Under the pieces are notes generated by a model, which was not told the DNA's origin, did no database searches, and saw nothing but the letters and a program-made list of their open reading frames with translations. Positions 15,977 to 25,549 of a stretch of 64,000 nucleotides of DNA are shown piece after piece; position 1 is the first letter of the stretch, and the number at the start of each line of letters is the position of its first letter. Source of the stretch: Brackiella oedipodis DSM 13743 (GTDB lineage: Bacteria; Pseudomonadota; Gammaproteobacteria; Burkholderiales; Burkholderiaceae_B); assembly GCF_000621025.1 (NCBI RefSeq), contig NZ_KK211205.1:633521-697520 (forward strand), written 5' to 3'. The position numbers and the translations under genes were made by a program.

Positions 15977-16939
15977 TTATGATTTATTACATTGTTTTGC
16001 ACCAGGGAATGGCTCGCTATTACTGAGGTCAATGTTTGAATTGTCTGCGCTGTGGGGGTGTTCAGCGTGCTCGGGTTGGGGCGTGGTATCACTCATTGAC
16101 GCCGTTGCTGGGTCACTGTTAATAGGTATATGCGCTTGCGCGGGTGTTTGCGGCATATCATCGGACGGCACTGGCTTGTTGCTAACAAGTGGCGCTGTGT
16201 GCTGACACCAAAGCCCTAGGCATGGATCAAGATCATTCGCGTTGGGTGACGGGCTTAAGCCCGCGAGTAGTGACGAGGTTTTGCGCATCACTTGGCGATT
16301 ACTCAAATCTGGCCACATCACAGGGTGTGACTGCATGCTCACAGAGACATTGAATTCTATAGGCAAGAGGCCTTGTTGCAAATAGGCCTGCTTAAGGCTC
16401 TTGCCATCCTTCTGAGCAAGCTGTTTAAAGAGATAGGAAACGCCCGGTATCAGGGCTTGGTACGGATAATTGAGCTGCAGGGTTAAGCGATTGGCTTCAT
16501 AAATAGTTTGGCCACTTTGCGCGCCAATGCCGTGTTCCAGATGTTGTTCATATTGATAAGTGTTACGTATCACGGCGAGCCCAGCCGCGCCGGGTACTTG
16601 GATTTGTGGTGCCCTAAAATCACTAAAGACGCTGGCATCGGGATTTTGTATGGTGATTTGCCAAGGCAGTAGCGAACGGTGATGGTGTTGACCAAGATAT
16701 TTGGACAATTGCTGTTCGAATACCGTCTTTATTACTTGCGGCTTGCCGTGTTCTAAGGCGGCCTGTCGCGCTGCCATTAATAAGGCGGTGCGCAATTGGT
16801 ATTTATGGATATACCATCGGGCAGTCTCGATACTGGCACCAAATAATAAAAACAAAGGAATAGCACTCAGGCAGAAAGCAATGCTTGATAGGCCTTGTTG
16901 CTGGTGTAAGGGGCGAGGACAAAAGTGACGATGTTTCAT
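15977..16939 (-). CDS. TadE/TadG-like membrane-anchored protein
   Basis: 320 residues from ATG 16939; an upstream ATG at 16975 adds 12 residues and neither has a strong Shine-Dalgarno. The N-terminus is of TadE/TadG type: a short basic segment, QQQGLSSIAF, then one helix (about 19-36) and ETARWYIHKYQLRTALLMAARQAA as a pilin-like start. The middle (70-220) resembles a periplasmic domain; the last 90 residues are rich in Pro, Ser, Asp and Asn and look disordered. Such pseudopilins belong to Tad/Flp secretion, but no other tad gene is nearby. Function is inferred from the N-terminus only. Confidence 0.6.
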   Translation of the reverse strand: MKHRHFCPRPLHQQQGLSSIAFCLSAIPLFLLFGASIETARWYIHKYQLRTALLMAARQAALEHGKPQVIKTVFEQQLSKYLGQHHHRSLLPWQITIQNPDASVFSDFRAPQIQVPGAAGLAVIRNTYQYEQHLEHGIGAQSGQTIYEANRLTLQLNYPYQALIPGVSYLFKQLAQKDGKSLKQAYLQQGLLPIEFNVSVSMQSHPVMWPDLSNRQVMRKTSSLLAGLSPSPNANDLDPCLGLWCQHTAPLVSNKPVPSDDMPQTPAQAHIPINSDPATASMSDTTPQPEHAEHPHSADNSNIDLSNSEPFPGAKQCNKS

Positions 16940-17096
16940 AGTGACAGTGTGCGGGTCTACTTCTGAAAACACCATCCGCTGAATTACGCATCGATGATTT
17001 TGTCATAGCCCAGCAAAAAGCGACTTGATACGCCAAGTAGAATTGTCGCGCTAGCCGTTTAGTCACTTATTAGAAACTAATTAGACACTTAGCAAA

Positions 17097-17119
17097 TAGG
17101 CCGCTAAAAAAGCGGCCTA
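17097..17119 (-). terminator. Hairpin after hslO
   Basis: TAGGCCGCT-N5-AGCGGCCTA forms a perfect 9-bp stem 33 bases past the hslO stop. On the minus strand it is followed by only three T, so it is a modest intrinsic terminator. Confidence 0.6.
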
Positions 17120-17151
17120 AATAGGGGACTAAGAGCGCTACGTCGATTTTT

Positions 17152-18075
17152 TTAGTGACTGACTTGGCTATTATTGGGACTTAATTTGTCGCTAGCAATA
17201 AAGAGCTTAGCGGCTTCGATGGGATCGAAGACATAGGATTGACCACAGAATTCGCAATTAATCGCCACTTCGCCTTGTTCTTCAATAATGGACTCGACTT
17301 CTTGTACGCCTAGGGATTTCAGCATGTCAGCGACTCGCTCATGACTACAGCTGCAATGCCATTCAATGGCTTTGGGCGCTTCTGTTTGGCGTAAGTCATC
17401 TTCCCAGAATAAGCGTTGCAAAAGCGCCAATTCATCGAGTTGTAGTTGCTCTTCACGGCTGACAGTTTGTAAATAATGACTTGCTCGTTGCCAATTGTCA
17501 TTTGCATCGCCTTGGTGTTGACTATGACCGCCTTGTTGCGCGAGTTTTTGTAAAAGAATACCGCTGGCTTTGGCATGGTCACAGGCCAGTAAAATCCGCG
17601 TTTCTAGTTGTTCAGAACTCGACATATATTCTTCGAGTACGGAGGCCACAGAATCACCTGTAAGCGGCACAATGCCTTGATAGGCTTGTTGACCAGGTTG
17701 GCGGTTTTTTAGATCCAAAATCACTGAAAAACGTCCCCGTTTGTCGGCGTTTAGGAGGGTCTGCAAATTATCATTAGCACGTATCGCAAATTCGGGACGC
17801 AATTTGACGGTGGCACGTAACTGTAAGTGATTATTGCACTCGACCACAATTAAACTAATGGCGCCTTGACCCTGCAATTGTAGGATAAGCGAACCTTCGA
17901 ATTTAATATTAGCAGCAAGCAGAACTGAGGCCGCACAAAGCTCGCCTAAGAGCTGCTGTACGACTTTAGGGTAGTGCTGATGGGCGATGGTATCTTGCCA
18001 AGATTGGCTGAGATTAACGGCTTCAATGCGTAAGCTATTATCGGCAAAGAGAAATTTGTGTAAAGTGTCTTTCAT
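17152..18075 (-). CDS. hslO: Redox-regulated chaperone Hsp33
   Basis: 307 residues from ATG 18075, which fits the family start (DTLHKFLF); an upstream ATG at 18117 would add 14 residues. The four zinc cysteines of the redox switch are present as CSC (C241, C243) and CEFC (C274, C277). Under oxidative and heat stress the zinc is lost, disulfides form and Hsp33 holds unfolding proteins. The N-terminal core shows the pattern LGELCAASVLLAANIKFEGSL-like typical of the fold. It is transcribed away from the cbb3 region and preceded by a 130-base gap without a clear promoter. Confidence 0.95.
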   Translation of the reverse strand: MKDTLHKFLFADNSLRIEAVNLSQSWQDTIAHQHYPKVVQQLLGELCAASVLLAANIKFEGSLILQLQGQGAISLIVVECNNHLQLRATVKLRPEFAIRANDNLQTLLNADKRGRFSVILDLKNRQPGQQAYQGIVPLTGDSVASVLEEYMSSSEQLETRILLACDHAKASGILLQKLAQQGGHSQHQGDANDNWQRASHYLQTVSREEQLQLDELALLQRLFWEDDLRQTEAPKAIEWHCSCSHERVADMLKSLGVQEVESIIEEQGEVAINCEFCGQSYVFDPIEAAKLFIASDKLSPNNSQVSH

Positions 18076-18209
18076 GGTCAAGAGGTGGGGGCGAAGTAGC
18101 GCTTTTAAAGGGGGCAAATGTGCCAGAGCACGCTAAAAAATATCTGTCAGCACGACCTTAAAGTGCACGAGGTCCTAGGCAAAGATCAAGACTAATTTGT
18201 ACTGAGCGC

Positions 18210-18728
18210 CTATAGTCTTTTGAGACCTTGGCGATAGCGTCGACCTTGCTCGACATAGTGCTCAGTGCCGGCATGCATGGCGGCGATTTCTTGCTCACTT
18301 AGCTGACGGACGATTTTGTTAATGCCAATTACGAGCGAGTTGTCGGGAATTTGGGTGCCTTCTGTAATCAGTGCGCCCGCACCAATCAAACAATTTTTAC
18401 CAATGACGGCATGATTAAGGACGGTGGCATTCATACCAATTAAAGAGCCCTCGCCAATGGTACAGCCATGGAGCATGGCCTTATGGCCGACCGTCACGTT
18501 GGCGGAAATCTTCATGGGTACGCCGCGATCCACGTGCAGCACAGAGCCTTCTTGGATATTGCTGTTTGGGCCAATATCAATGCGATCATTATCAGCACGA
18601 ATCGTCACATTCGACCAAATACTCACCTTATCGGCAATAACGACTTGGCCAATGAGGACGGCTGTCTCAAAAATAAAAACGTCTTTGCCTATTTGTGGTT
18701 GATAGTCATCAATTTGATAAACGGGCAT
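18210..18728 (-). CDS. Gamma-carbonic anhydrase family protein
   Basis: 172 residues from ATG 18728, with GAGGAG upstream on the minus strand; a longer frame to 18782 overlaps the next gene and is not needed. Left-handed beta-helix hexapeptide repeats cover about 15-150. The three zinc histidines of the gamma class are visible as H65 (SVLHVD), H82 and H87 (VGHKAMLHG). It belongs to the YrdA/CaiE/PaaY group, many of which have weak or unknown anhydrase activity. The upstream AMP-binding gene overlaps it by 20 bases, so the two are co-transcribed. Confidence 0.88.
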   Translation of the reverse strand: MPVYQIDDYQPQIGKDVFIFETAVLIGQVVIADKVSIWSNVTIRADNDRIDIGPNSNIQEGSVLHVDRGVPMKISANVTVGHKAMLHGCTIGEGSLIGMNATVLNHAVIGKNCLIGAGALITEGTQIPDNSLVIGINKIVRQLSEQEIAAMHAGTEHYVEQGRRYRQGLKRL

Positions 18729-20052
18729 GTAGGTACTCCTCTTTGCTACAAAGCAGATAACCTTGCTTATCAAAATCGGCAATTAAACCTGTATCTACAA
18801 AATTACTGTGTAAATCAATATCGTGCAATTGCGCTTCTTGCCAGTATTGGGTCGCGATCGCAGGATCAGGCACGCCTTGTTTGTTTCTGAACAAGCAGTG
18901 CAGATTACCGATGCCATTGGCCGGAGTGAGTTTGGTATTTGGGTCCAAAATAGCGCAGCAATGACCAGGATAAATACGACCGGCGGTACCGATTTTATCA
19001 GGCCATCTTTCGGCACTATCGCCCGCCAGATAACCAAATTCAGGTAAGGCAAAAATACCATTGAGAGAACTATTAAATTCAGCTTGGATCCAGTCTTTGA
19101 GCTCTGCTGTTTTATAGATGGCTGGCATACTAAAGCAGCGTAGCGCCAAGTCAAACTCCTCTAGAGGTTCTTGGAAATCCTTGATACGTTGCAATTCTTC
19201 GGCACTGGCCAGGACATTGGTAACTTGATAATGCTCTAACAAGGTATATAAACGCGGGATAGTGCGTCCACTGGGACAACCCACCAGAGAACACCCAAAA
19301 TACATAACAGGTAGTACCGCCATAAGTAGGCCAAAAGCGCTGTTCCAGTTATAAGACGTCCAAAAAACGTCTTTGTCTTTGGGAAACCAATCTTGGGAAG
19401 CAACAAAGCCCGGTAAATTGCCAATCAACGCTTTGTGTGCAATCACTGAGCCGCGAATTCTCGTACCCTCGTGTTCAGGGTAAAAAATAAAGGCGGGCGT
19501 GTCTGCGGCAACGACGCGAGTAGGGAACTCACTCGATTGCCGTGCCAGCAAGGTATCCATGTGGATAATCCGTTCCTCGGTGGTATTAACGCCGATAATT
19601 TGCCGTATAGTACTGTGGTTATCGACCGAGGCCATAAACGCCTGAATAGAGTGCTTATCTACAATGGCAATTTTGGCCTGAGAATCATGAGCCCGTACTT
19701 CATACATAGCGGCACTTAAGTGGGTGGATAAGGGTACGGAAATGGCGCCAAGACTCAGAATTGCTAAGTTGGCGATAATACTTTCGGCAGAATGCTCTAG
19801 AATTACCAAGACTCGGTCTTGTTGAGTAATGCCCATGCGGCTTAGGGCATGAGCCAATTTATTGACTTTTTCGGCAAGTTGCCGATAGGGATACATGGTG
19901 AGCTGACCCACCTGATCTTCAAAAAAGATTGCCGTTTGTCTAGTTTCCTGATTGATACTGGCCCAACGGTGACAGCACGCCTCGGCAATATTGAAGTTAT
20001 TGGGTACTAGCCATTCGAAGGAATTGTATAACTCTTGGTATTGGTCAGACAT
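18709..20052 (-). CDS. Degenerate, truncated AMP-binding (acyl-CoA synthetase-like) protein
   Basis: 447 residues against about 540 for acyl-CoA synthetases. The N-terminal subdomain is recognisable (LTMYPYRQLAEKVNKLAHAL, QDRVLVILEHS, LGAISVPLSTHLS). The nucleotide-gripping motif that reads [S/T]SGTTGxPKG in active enzymes is here FYPEHEGTRIRG (190-201). The Tyr-Gly-x-Thr-Glu motif is ALPEFGYLAG. The protein stops just after DTGLIADFDKQGYL, so the C-terminal lid with its catalytic Lys is absent. It is probably unable to adenylate substrates in the usual way. It overlaps the carbonic-anhydrase gene; the shared job is unknown. Confidence 0.75.
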   Translation of the reverse strand: MSDQYQELYNSFEWLVPNNFNIAEACCHRWASINQETRQTAIFFEDQVGQLTMYPYRQLAEKVNKLAHALSRMGITQQDRVLVILEHSAESIIANLAILSLGAISVPLSTHLSAAMYEVRAHDSQAKIAIVDKHSIQAFMASVDNHSTIRQIIGVNTTEERIIHMDTLLARQSSEFPTRVVAADTPAFIFYPEHEGTRIRGSVIAHKALIGNLPGFVASQDWFPKDKDVFWTSYNWNSAFGLLMAVLPVMYFGCSLVGCPSGRTIPRLYTLLEHYQVTNVLASAEELQRIKDFQEPLEEFDLALRCFSMPAIYKTAELKDWIQAEFNSSLNGIFALPEFGYLAGDSAERWPDKIGTAGRIYPGHCCAILDPNTKLTPANGIGNLHCLFRNKQGVPDPAIATQYWQEAQLHDIDLHSNFVDTGLIADFDKQGYLLCSKEEYLHARLSN

Positions 20053-20232
20053 AATTTAATAATTTTGTGGATAAGCCGACAATCTGCGTCAAACCAGCTG
20101 GGCTGTCTTAAACGCCTTGGGTGGGAATGGATAATTGCAAGGATGGCTTTAATTAAGCCAAGATCGCTGCACGTTATAAACAATTTCCCGTTTCATTCTA
20201 GCATTGTTTTAAAACGCTATAAAGTAGCATGT

Positions 20233-20757
20233 TTAGATTTTGACGTCTACAATTCTCGTGCCACAAATCCAATCATGCCAGAGCAGGCCCTGAGGATTAA
20301 CAACGCTGGCGAGCAGATTTAAGAATGGGCAAAACACAATAAACATATAAAATGACGGCCAGCCGGTCACTTGCGTCAAATATTCAATAGCAAAGGCCCC
20401 AAGCAGGGGTATGGGCCAACACAACACGTAACGCAAGACCAAACGGGCTAGGGTGAGCTGGCGACCCGGTAGAGCAATGAGTTTGAGATGCCAAGCTTTC
20501 ATGGCGACCGTTTGTTGGCGACGGTACCAACAAAGGACAAAATAGATACCGATAGCGATAAGCACCACGAATTGACGCTGCCAGTGAAGCTGCAGACCGC
20601 TACGGCTTTGTGTCAGCGTATCAAATAAAAAAGCTGCAATAAACACCACAGCAAATAATAAAACCCCCTCATACATCATGGCGGCAAATAATTTGAAGCG
20701 AGAAGCGGGTTTTACATTCGGTCGAGTCGCAGCGGCAGTGGATGAAGAGGAACTCAT
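20233..20757 (-). CDS. RDD family membrane protein
   Basis: 174 residues with four hydrophobic segments (about 29-47, 64-80, 106-125, 132-152). The RDD domain hallmarks are changed (RFKLFAAMMYEGVLL at the first helix instead of R-x-x-A-x-x-x-D), but KAWHLKLI, LVLRYVLCW and LLWHDWICGTRIV near the end match. RDD proteins are small membrane proteins of mostly unknown function, some linked to ion transport. The start overlaps the stop of the upstream methyltransferase gene by four bases (ATGA), so they are coupled. Confidence 0.8.
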   Translation of the reverse strand: MSSSSSTAAATRPNVKPASRFKLFAAMMYEGVLLFAVVFIAAFLFDTLTQSRSGLQLHWQRQFVVLIAIGIYFVLCWYRRQQTVAMKAWHLKLIALPGRQLTLARLVLRYVLCWPIPLLGAFAIEYLTQVTGWPSFYMFIVFCPFLNLLASVVNPQGLLWHDWICGTRIVDVKI

Positions 20758-22154
20758 GCTTCTTTCCGAAAACTATCTTTGACTAAAGTAAAGGTAAATA
20801 AACGGCAATCTAATTTACCGTTGTATAAAGGATGACGTCGTTGAGGTTTGAGACGCAGTTTTTTGGGTAATTCTAAATCACTGGTAATAATATGGGCTTG
20901 CCAATTGTCAAAACGTTGCTTCAGCACAGCTGACCAAGGATGCCACAAGGCCTCGATATCATCATCAAGGCGCTCACCATAGGGTGGGTTAGTAATGATA
21001 TGACCAGAACTGGCAGGTGCTTCTATGTCCAGCGCATTACATGCCCGAAACTGTATCGTTTGCGCACTGAGATTAGCACGCTGCAAATTTTGTTGTAACA
21101 GCAACTGCATATTAGGATTGATATCAGAGGCAAATAAGGCTGTTTCTAGGCGTGGCAAGATTTGGGCGCGCGCCTGTTCTTTGACATCAATCCATTGTGA
21201 CTGTTTAAAGCCGCGCCAGCGCTGAAATTGAAACGGCCGCAGTAGTCCTGGTGGCACATTTTGCGCTTGCCAAGCGGCTTCTATAAGTAACGTGCCACTA
21301 CCACAAAAAGGATCGAGAATCGTCTCGCCCGGTTGCCAACCGGAGAGTGCGAGAATTCCCGCCGCCAGATTTTCACGAATCGGTGCTTGCGCCTTGTCTA
21401 GACGCCAACCGCGTTTAAACAGTGATTCGCCAGAGCTATCTAAATACAAAGTGGCTTGATTTTCTTTGAGAAAAAGATGAACTTTGGCATCGGGGCGCAC
21501 CGTATCTACCGACGGACGCGCGCCTTCTTTCTGACGTAGACGATCACAAATCGCATCTTTGACACGCAAATTACAAAATTGCAGGCTCTGCATAGGGCTG
21601 CGAATTGCCGAGGTGTCGACACGTAGACGATGCTCGGGACCAAACCAGTCTTCCCAAGCAATACTCATAGCAAATTCATATAGCTCGTCTTCATCGTAGA
21701 CCTTGGCCTGTTTAAGTTGCAATAAGATCCGTGTCGCGATACGAGAGTATAAGTTAGCACGATAAATGCCTTGCATATCGGTGCTAAACAAGACCCCCGC
21801 ATGGGTGCGTTGCAAATGGCTAAATCCCAGCTGACTGAGTTCATCGAACAAGGCTTGTTCTAAACCTTGAGGGCAAGAAGCAAAAGCACCAAAGAGATGT
21901 GGTTTGGCGATTTTGGTGTGGTTTTTTTGGGCATGTTTGCTAACTGGTACGACGCGGTTAGCCGTCGATGAGTTCGCGGGCTTAGTCGACACGGTTTCTG
22001 TCTGGGCTGCCGTGGCACTGATCTGTTGTTGATAATGGGCCTGTTCGACGCGCCTAGCCCTCGCCCCTAGGCGCTTATTTTCATGGCCTTTACGCGTTTG
22101 TAAGGGTTTGTTTTTGAGAGAAATCGTGGTGCGCTTGTTTTGATCGTCAGTCAT
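20754..22154 (-). CDS. rlmL: THUMP-domain RNA methyltransferase, RlmL type
   Basis: 466 residues. After an 85-residue basic, Lys/Arg/Gln-rich extension come a THUMP RNA-binding domain (about 88-240), an SAM site DPFCGSGTLLIEAA (281-294) and the catalytic NPPYGERL (389-396). The family methylates 23S rRNA guanine N2, at G2445 in E. coli, where RlmL is fused to RlmK. Here the RlmK half is absent, as is normal outside gammaproteobacteria. The N-terminal extension is unusually long. It overlaps the RDD gene and lies 2 bases from hemJ. Confidence 0.85.
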   Translation of the reverse strand: MTDDQNKRTTISLKNKPLQTRKGHENKRLGARARRVEQAHYQQQISATAAQTETVSTKPANSSTANRVVPVSKHAQKNHTKIAKPHLFGAFASCPQGLEQALFDELSQLGFSHLQRTHAGVLFSTDMQGIYRANLYSRIATRILLQLKQAKVYDEDELYEFAMSIAWEDWFGPEHRLRVDTSAIRSPMQSLQFCNLRVKDAICDRLRQKEGARPSVDTVRPDAKVHLFLKENQATLYLDSSGESLFKRGWRLDKAQAPIRENLAAGILALSGWQPGETILDPFCGSGTLLIEAAWQAQNVPPGLLRPFQFQRWRGFKQSQWIDVKEQARAQILPRLETALFASDINPNMQLLLQQNLQRANLSAQTIQFRACNALDIEAPASSGHIITNPPYGERLDDDIEALWHPWSAVLKQRFDNWQAHIITSDLELPKKLRLKPQRRHPLYNGKLDCRLFTFTLVKDSFRKEA

Positions 22155-22156
22155 AA

Positions 22157-22573
22157 TTAAAACGGTTTGATGACTACTAAGGCCACTATGAGCAGTAGTA
22201 GTAATAACGGTAACTCATTGTAGTATCTATAAAACACATGTGATTGCTGGTTGCGCGCTTGGTTAAACTTGCGATACATGCGCCACAAACTATAGTGATA
22301 AGCGAGCAAACAGGCAACTAGCGCGAGCTTAAGCCATAGCCAGGGGTGTGCAATACCAATAAAGTGCACTAAACCCAAGCCGCTTAGTAGGGCCACAGCG
22401 GCAATAATCGTCATAAAACGTAATAAACGCTTAGACATGCCCAGCAAGGCACCGTAAACCTCTGGATGGGTTTGCATAGCCAGGTTCACAAAAATTCGCG
22501 GTAGATAAAATAAGCCAGCATACCAACTGACTACCATCACAATATGAAAGACTTTGAGCCATAAATAGGTCAT
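22157..22573 (-). CDS. hemJ: HemJ-type protoporphyrinogen IX oxidase
   Basis: 138 residues from ATG 22573 (TTG 22585 possible). Four membrane helices and the family signature are present: KVFHIVMVVSWYAGLFYLPRIFV with the conserved His, and later LKLALVACLLAYH and R-x-x-NELP. HemJ oxidises protoporphyrinogen IX in haem synthesis; its His residues bind haem. The gene sits between the methyltransferase and proA. The family is also labelled UPF0093 or CopD-like in older annotation. Confidence 0.88.
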   Translation of the reverse strand: MTYLWLKVFHIVMVVSWYAGLFYLPRIFVNLAMQTHPEVYGALLGMSKRLLRFMTIIAAVALLSGLGLVHFIGIAHPWLWLKLALVACLLAYHYSLWRMYRKFNQARNQQSHVFYRYYNELPLLLLLLIVALVVIKPF

Positions 22574-22629
22574 GACATTAGCCAAAAAAGACAGAATAAA
22601 TTACACAATGAGTTTTATAACAGTCCAGT

Positions 22630-23895
22630 CTAGTGACGGGTTTGACCATTTCCAGATAAGACCCATTTATACGTAGTCAAGCCTTCTAAACCTACCGGTC
22701 CGCGGGCATGTAGACGGTTGGTAGAAATGCCAATTTCGGCCCCCAGGCCATATTCAAAGCCATCGGCAAATACGGTTGGCAGATTGACCAGCACCGAACT
22801 AGAGTCGACCCAGCGCTGAAATTTTTCGGCATTTTGCAGATTATTGCTAATAATGCTCTCGGTATGTCCTGAGCTATAGCGGTTAATATGAGTGATGGCC
22901 TCTTCGAGGCTATCGACGATACGAATGGCGATTTCTGGGGCTAGGTATTCGGTTAGCCAATCGTCAGTCGTGGCGGCTTGTGCATTTTTAAAAAAACCAA
23001 TGCTGCGTTTACAAGCATGGACCTTAACCCCGGCCGTTTCGAACAGCTGCGCCAAGGTCGGCAACACTTGTTTGGCCTGTTGCTGGTGCACTAAAAGGGT
23101 TTCTAGAGCGCCACAAATACCATAGCGATAGGTCTTCGCATGGTGTGCTAGTTTAATCGCCATGGCGGGATCGGCCTCAGCGTCGATATACATATGACAA
23201 TTTCCCTCTAGGTGCATAATCATCGGCACGCGAGCACGCTCAGACAAGCGTTGTAATAGCGATTTGCCACCACGTGGGATGATAACGTCCACAAATTCCG
23301 TCAGTGTAATGAGGGCATCAACGGCTTGACGATCGGTGGTATTGAGCACTTGTACCGCGTGCGCGGGGATATCACAGGTCTGTAGGACTTTTTGGATTAG
23401 CTGACCTAACAGTTGATTAGAGGCGAAGGCTTCTTTGCCTCCTCGCAATATACAAGCGTTGCTGGTCTTAAGACAAAGGGCTGCTGCATCAATGGTGACA
23501 TTAGGGCGGGATTCATAAATAATTCCGATCACACCAAGTGGCACACGCATTTGTGCCACTTTCATGCCATTGGGCCGAATTTTGCTGGCACTGAGCGTGC
23601 CGATAGGCTCGTCCATATTAGCAATCTGACGCAATCCGTGTGTCATGAGCGCTATGCTTTTTTCAGTTATTTTGAGACGATCGACTAAGGGAGCCGCCAG
23701 TTGCTTGGCGCGTGCTGCTTGTAGGTCTTCCTGATTGGCGGCCAGAAGAGCCGCTTGTTCCTGCTCGATGAAATCAGCAAGGCAGTTAAGCGCTTGATTT
23801 TTTTGGGCGCCAGAAATTTTGAGTAATTCTTGAGCCGCTTGTTTGGCTTGTCGACCCAAGTCTTGCATATAGGCGTTAATGTCTAGTTGCGTCAT
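22630..23895 (-). CDS. proA: Glutamate-5-semialdehyde dehydrogenase
   Basis: 421 residues, standard length. The catalytic cysteine is C261 in [16 protein letters not shown]-site patterns [18 protein letters not shown] and LRGGKEA are clear. It reduces gamma-glutamyl phosphate to glutamate semialdehyde in proline synthesis. It lies 83 bases after holA in the leuS-lptE-holA-proA string, an order shared with related betaproteobacteria. No anomalies. Confidence 0.97.
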   Translation of the reverse strand: MTQLDINAYMQDLGRQAKQAAQELLKISGAQKNQALNCLADFIEQEQAALLAANQEDLQAARAKQLAAPLVDRLKITEKSIALMTHGLRQIANMDEPIGTLSASKIRPNGMKVAQMRVPLGVIGIIYESRPNVTIDAAALCLKTSNACILRGGKEAFASNQLLGQLIQKVLQTCDIPAHAVQVLNTTDRQAVDALITLTEFVDVIIPRGGKSLLQRLSERARVPMIMHLEGNCHMYIDAEADPAMAIKLAHHAKTYRYGICGALETLLVHQQQAKQVLPTLAQLFETAGVKVHACKRSIGFFKNAQAATTDDWLTEYLAPEIAIRIVDSLEEAITHINRYSSGHTESIISNNLQNAEKFQRWVDSSSVLVNLPTVFADGFEYGLGAEIGISTNRLHARGPVGLEGLTTYKWVLSGNGQTRH

Positions 23896-23978
23896 AAATT
23901 ATCAACGTTAAGAATGATTGCATGAGTAAAAAGCGTGCTGAACGCGCCTGCGTTCATCAGCTCTGGGGGCTAGCGACG

Positions 23979-24962
23979 CTAGGGTGCTGCGATGCGTAGC
24001 GCCAGCTTATTGAGCTCCTGCCATTGATCGCTCAAACGATGCTTAGCCGGAAAGCCCTTAAAGCCGCGATCAATATCATGAGCGTGCTGCAAAATCCCTT
24101 GCAATTGCCTAAAACTTAAACGATTTAAGGCTTGTTTCAGATGATGTTCTCTGGGGCCAAAAATGCGTAATTGCTTAAAGGTACTAGCATTCAGGCTATG
24201 TTGCTCACGCGCTTGCGCCAAGGCATAGAGATCGCGAATATCCCGTAGCATAAAGCCCAGCACCATCGGTAATTGCTCGCCCTCGGCTTGCAAGCCGCGA
24301 AGAATTTTACTTGAGCGCGCCGCTTGGGCCTTTAGCATAGCCTCTGAAAGGGCAAACACATTGTAGCGAGCCACATCTTGGATCGAGGCTTCTATATCTT
24401 GCCAAGCAATGGGCCCTTCACCAAACGCCAGGCCTAATTTTAGGATCTCCTGTTGTGCCGCTAATAAATTGCCCTCAACTTGATCGACAATCCACTGTAA
24501 GGTGGCACGATCAACGCTCTGCTTTTGCTGCTGCAATCGTTGCTCAATCCATTGCGGCAATTGTTGAGCCGTTATCACCGGCAAAGTGAAGACTTTGGCT
24601 TTGTCAAAAAGGGCCTTGGCCCACTTGCTAGTTTGCGTGGCTCGATCTAGTTTTGGTAATAGCACAATCAGGGCGACATCTGGGAGCGCGTTTTTGGCCA
24701 TTTGCTCGCTCAGTTGTATCAGTACCTCGGCGCCATTACGTCCGGGCTTGCCACTACTGAGCTCGACTTCTAGGATTTTGCTTTCCGCAAAAAGAGAGAC
24801 ATTTTGTGACTCTTGCAAAATCTCATCCCAGTGACTTGTGGCCTGCATCGAATACTTAAAGCTGGTACTAAAGCCTTGTTGGCGTAGATCAGCTCGCAAA
24901 CGATCGAGTTGCTCATTACGGAGTAATAATTCGTCTCCCGTAATTACATATAAATGCGCCAC
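23979..24962 (-). CDS. holA: DNA polymerase III subunit delta
   Basis: 327 residues, normal for HolA (about 343). The N-terminus LYVITGDELLLRNEQLDRLR and the central KILEVEL and LIVLLPKLDRATQTSKWAKAL segments are family patterns; the C-terminal helical collar (FKQLRIFGPREHHLKQAL, AHDIDRGFKG) is complete. Delta opens the beta clamp within the clamp loader. There is no functional P-loop, as expected. It starts 2 bases after the lptE stop. Confidence 0.94.
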   Translation of the reverse strand: MAHLYVITGDELLLRNEQLDRLRADLRQQGFSTSFKYSMQATSHWDEILQESQNVSLFAESKILEVELSSGKPGRNGAEVLIQLSEQMAKNALPDVALIVLLPKLDRATQTSKWAKALFDKAKVFTLPVITAQQLPQWIEQRLQQQKQSVDRATLQWIVDQVEGNLLAAQQEILKLGLAFGEGPIAWQDIEASIQDVARYNVFALSEAMLKAQAARSSKILRGLQAEGEQLPMVLGFMLRDIRDLYALAQAREQHSLNASTFKQLRIFGPREHHLKQALNRLSFRQLQGILQHAHDIDRGFKGFPAKHRLSDQWQELNKLALRIAAP

Positions 24963-24964
24963 GT

Positions 24965-25528
24965 TTATCTCAAGCCATGAAGGGCACGATAGCGCTGAAT
25001 GACCTTAGGTGCTGTCACGTAACGCACGATTTGGTCGGCAATGTTCAGGCTCATGGTTTTGTAGAGGTAAGCTTGTAACTGACCGTCGGCATCTGATTGA
25101 TCCTCGTCATAAGGCAGCAAATGATGCGTGATAATTTCGGTGGGCGGCAACAGAATTTGACCGCTGCGGTCCGTCAATTGGAATTGATAAATATAGCTCA
25201 ATTCATATTCTGAGACACGGCCATTATCATCCAATGACATCTCTCGCTGCACAGCTTGACTATTGATCTCATGGAAGATGACATCAGCGTTGGCATTTTC
25301 GGCCACAAAGTCGGTATTTGGCGAAGTTGCCTTAAGACGTCGTAAAAGATGATTACCAAACTCAGAATTCTTGTTGATATTGGTCGCGACGGTCTTGAAA
25401 GGCAACTCGGTGGTGCCACGTAAATGAAAGCCGCAGGCACTTAATAACGATAAACTAACAAGCATCAGTAAGATAAATGCACGATGCCATGATAAATAAA
25501 AAGAATTAGCGAGCTTATGGGCTTTCAT
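24965..25528 (-). CDS. lptE: LPS-assembly lipoprotein LptE
   Basis: 187 residues. A lipoprotein signal ends with LLSAC (C32 lipidated), followed by the diagnostic GFHLRG. LptE plugs the LptD barrel in the outer membrane for LPS export. Its place between leuS and holA is strongly conserved in proteobacteria. The leuS stop is 21 bases upstream. Confidence 0.95.
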   Translation of the reverse strand: MKAHKLANSFYLSWHRAFILLMLVSLSLLSACGFHLRGTTELPFKTVATNINKNSEFGNHLLRRLKATSPNTDFVAENANADVIFHEINSQAVQREMSLDDNGRVSEYELSYIYQFQLTDRSGQILLPPTEIITHHLLPYDEDQSDADGQLQAYLYKTMSLNIADQIVRYVTAPKVIQRYRALHGLR

Positions 25529-25549
25529 GAGTTTTCCTTTGGCAATGTC

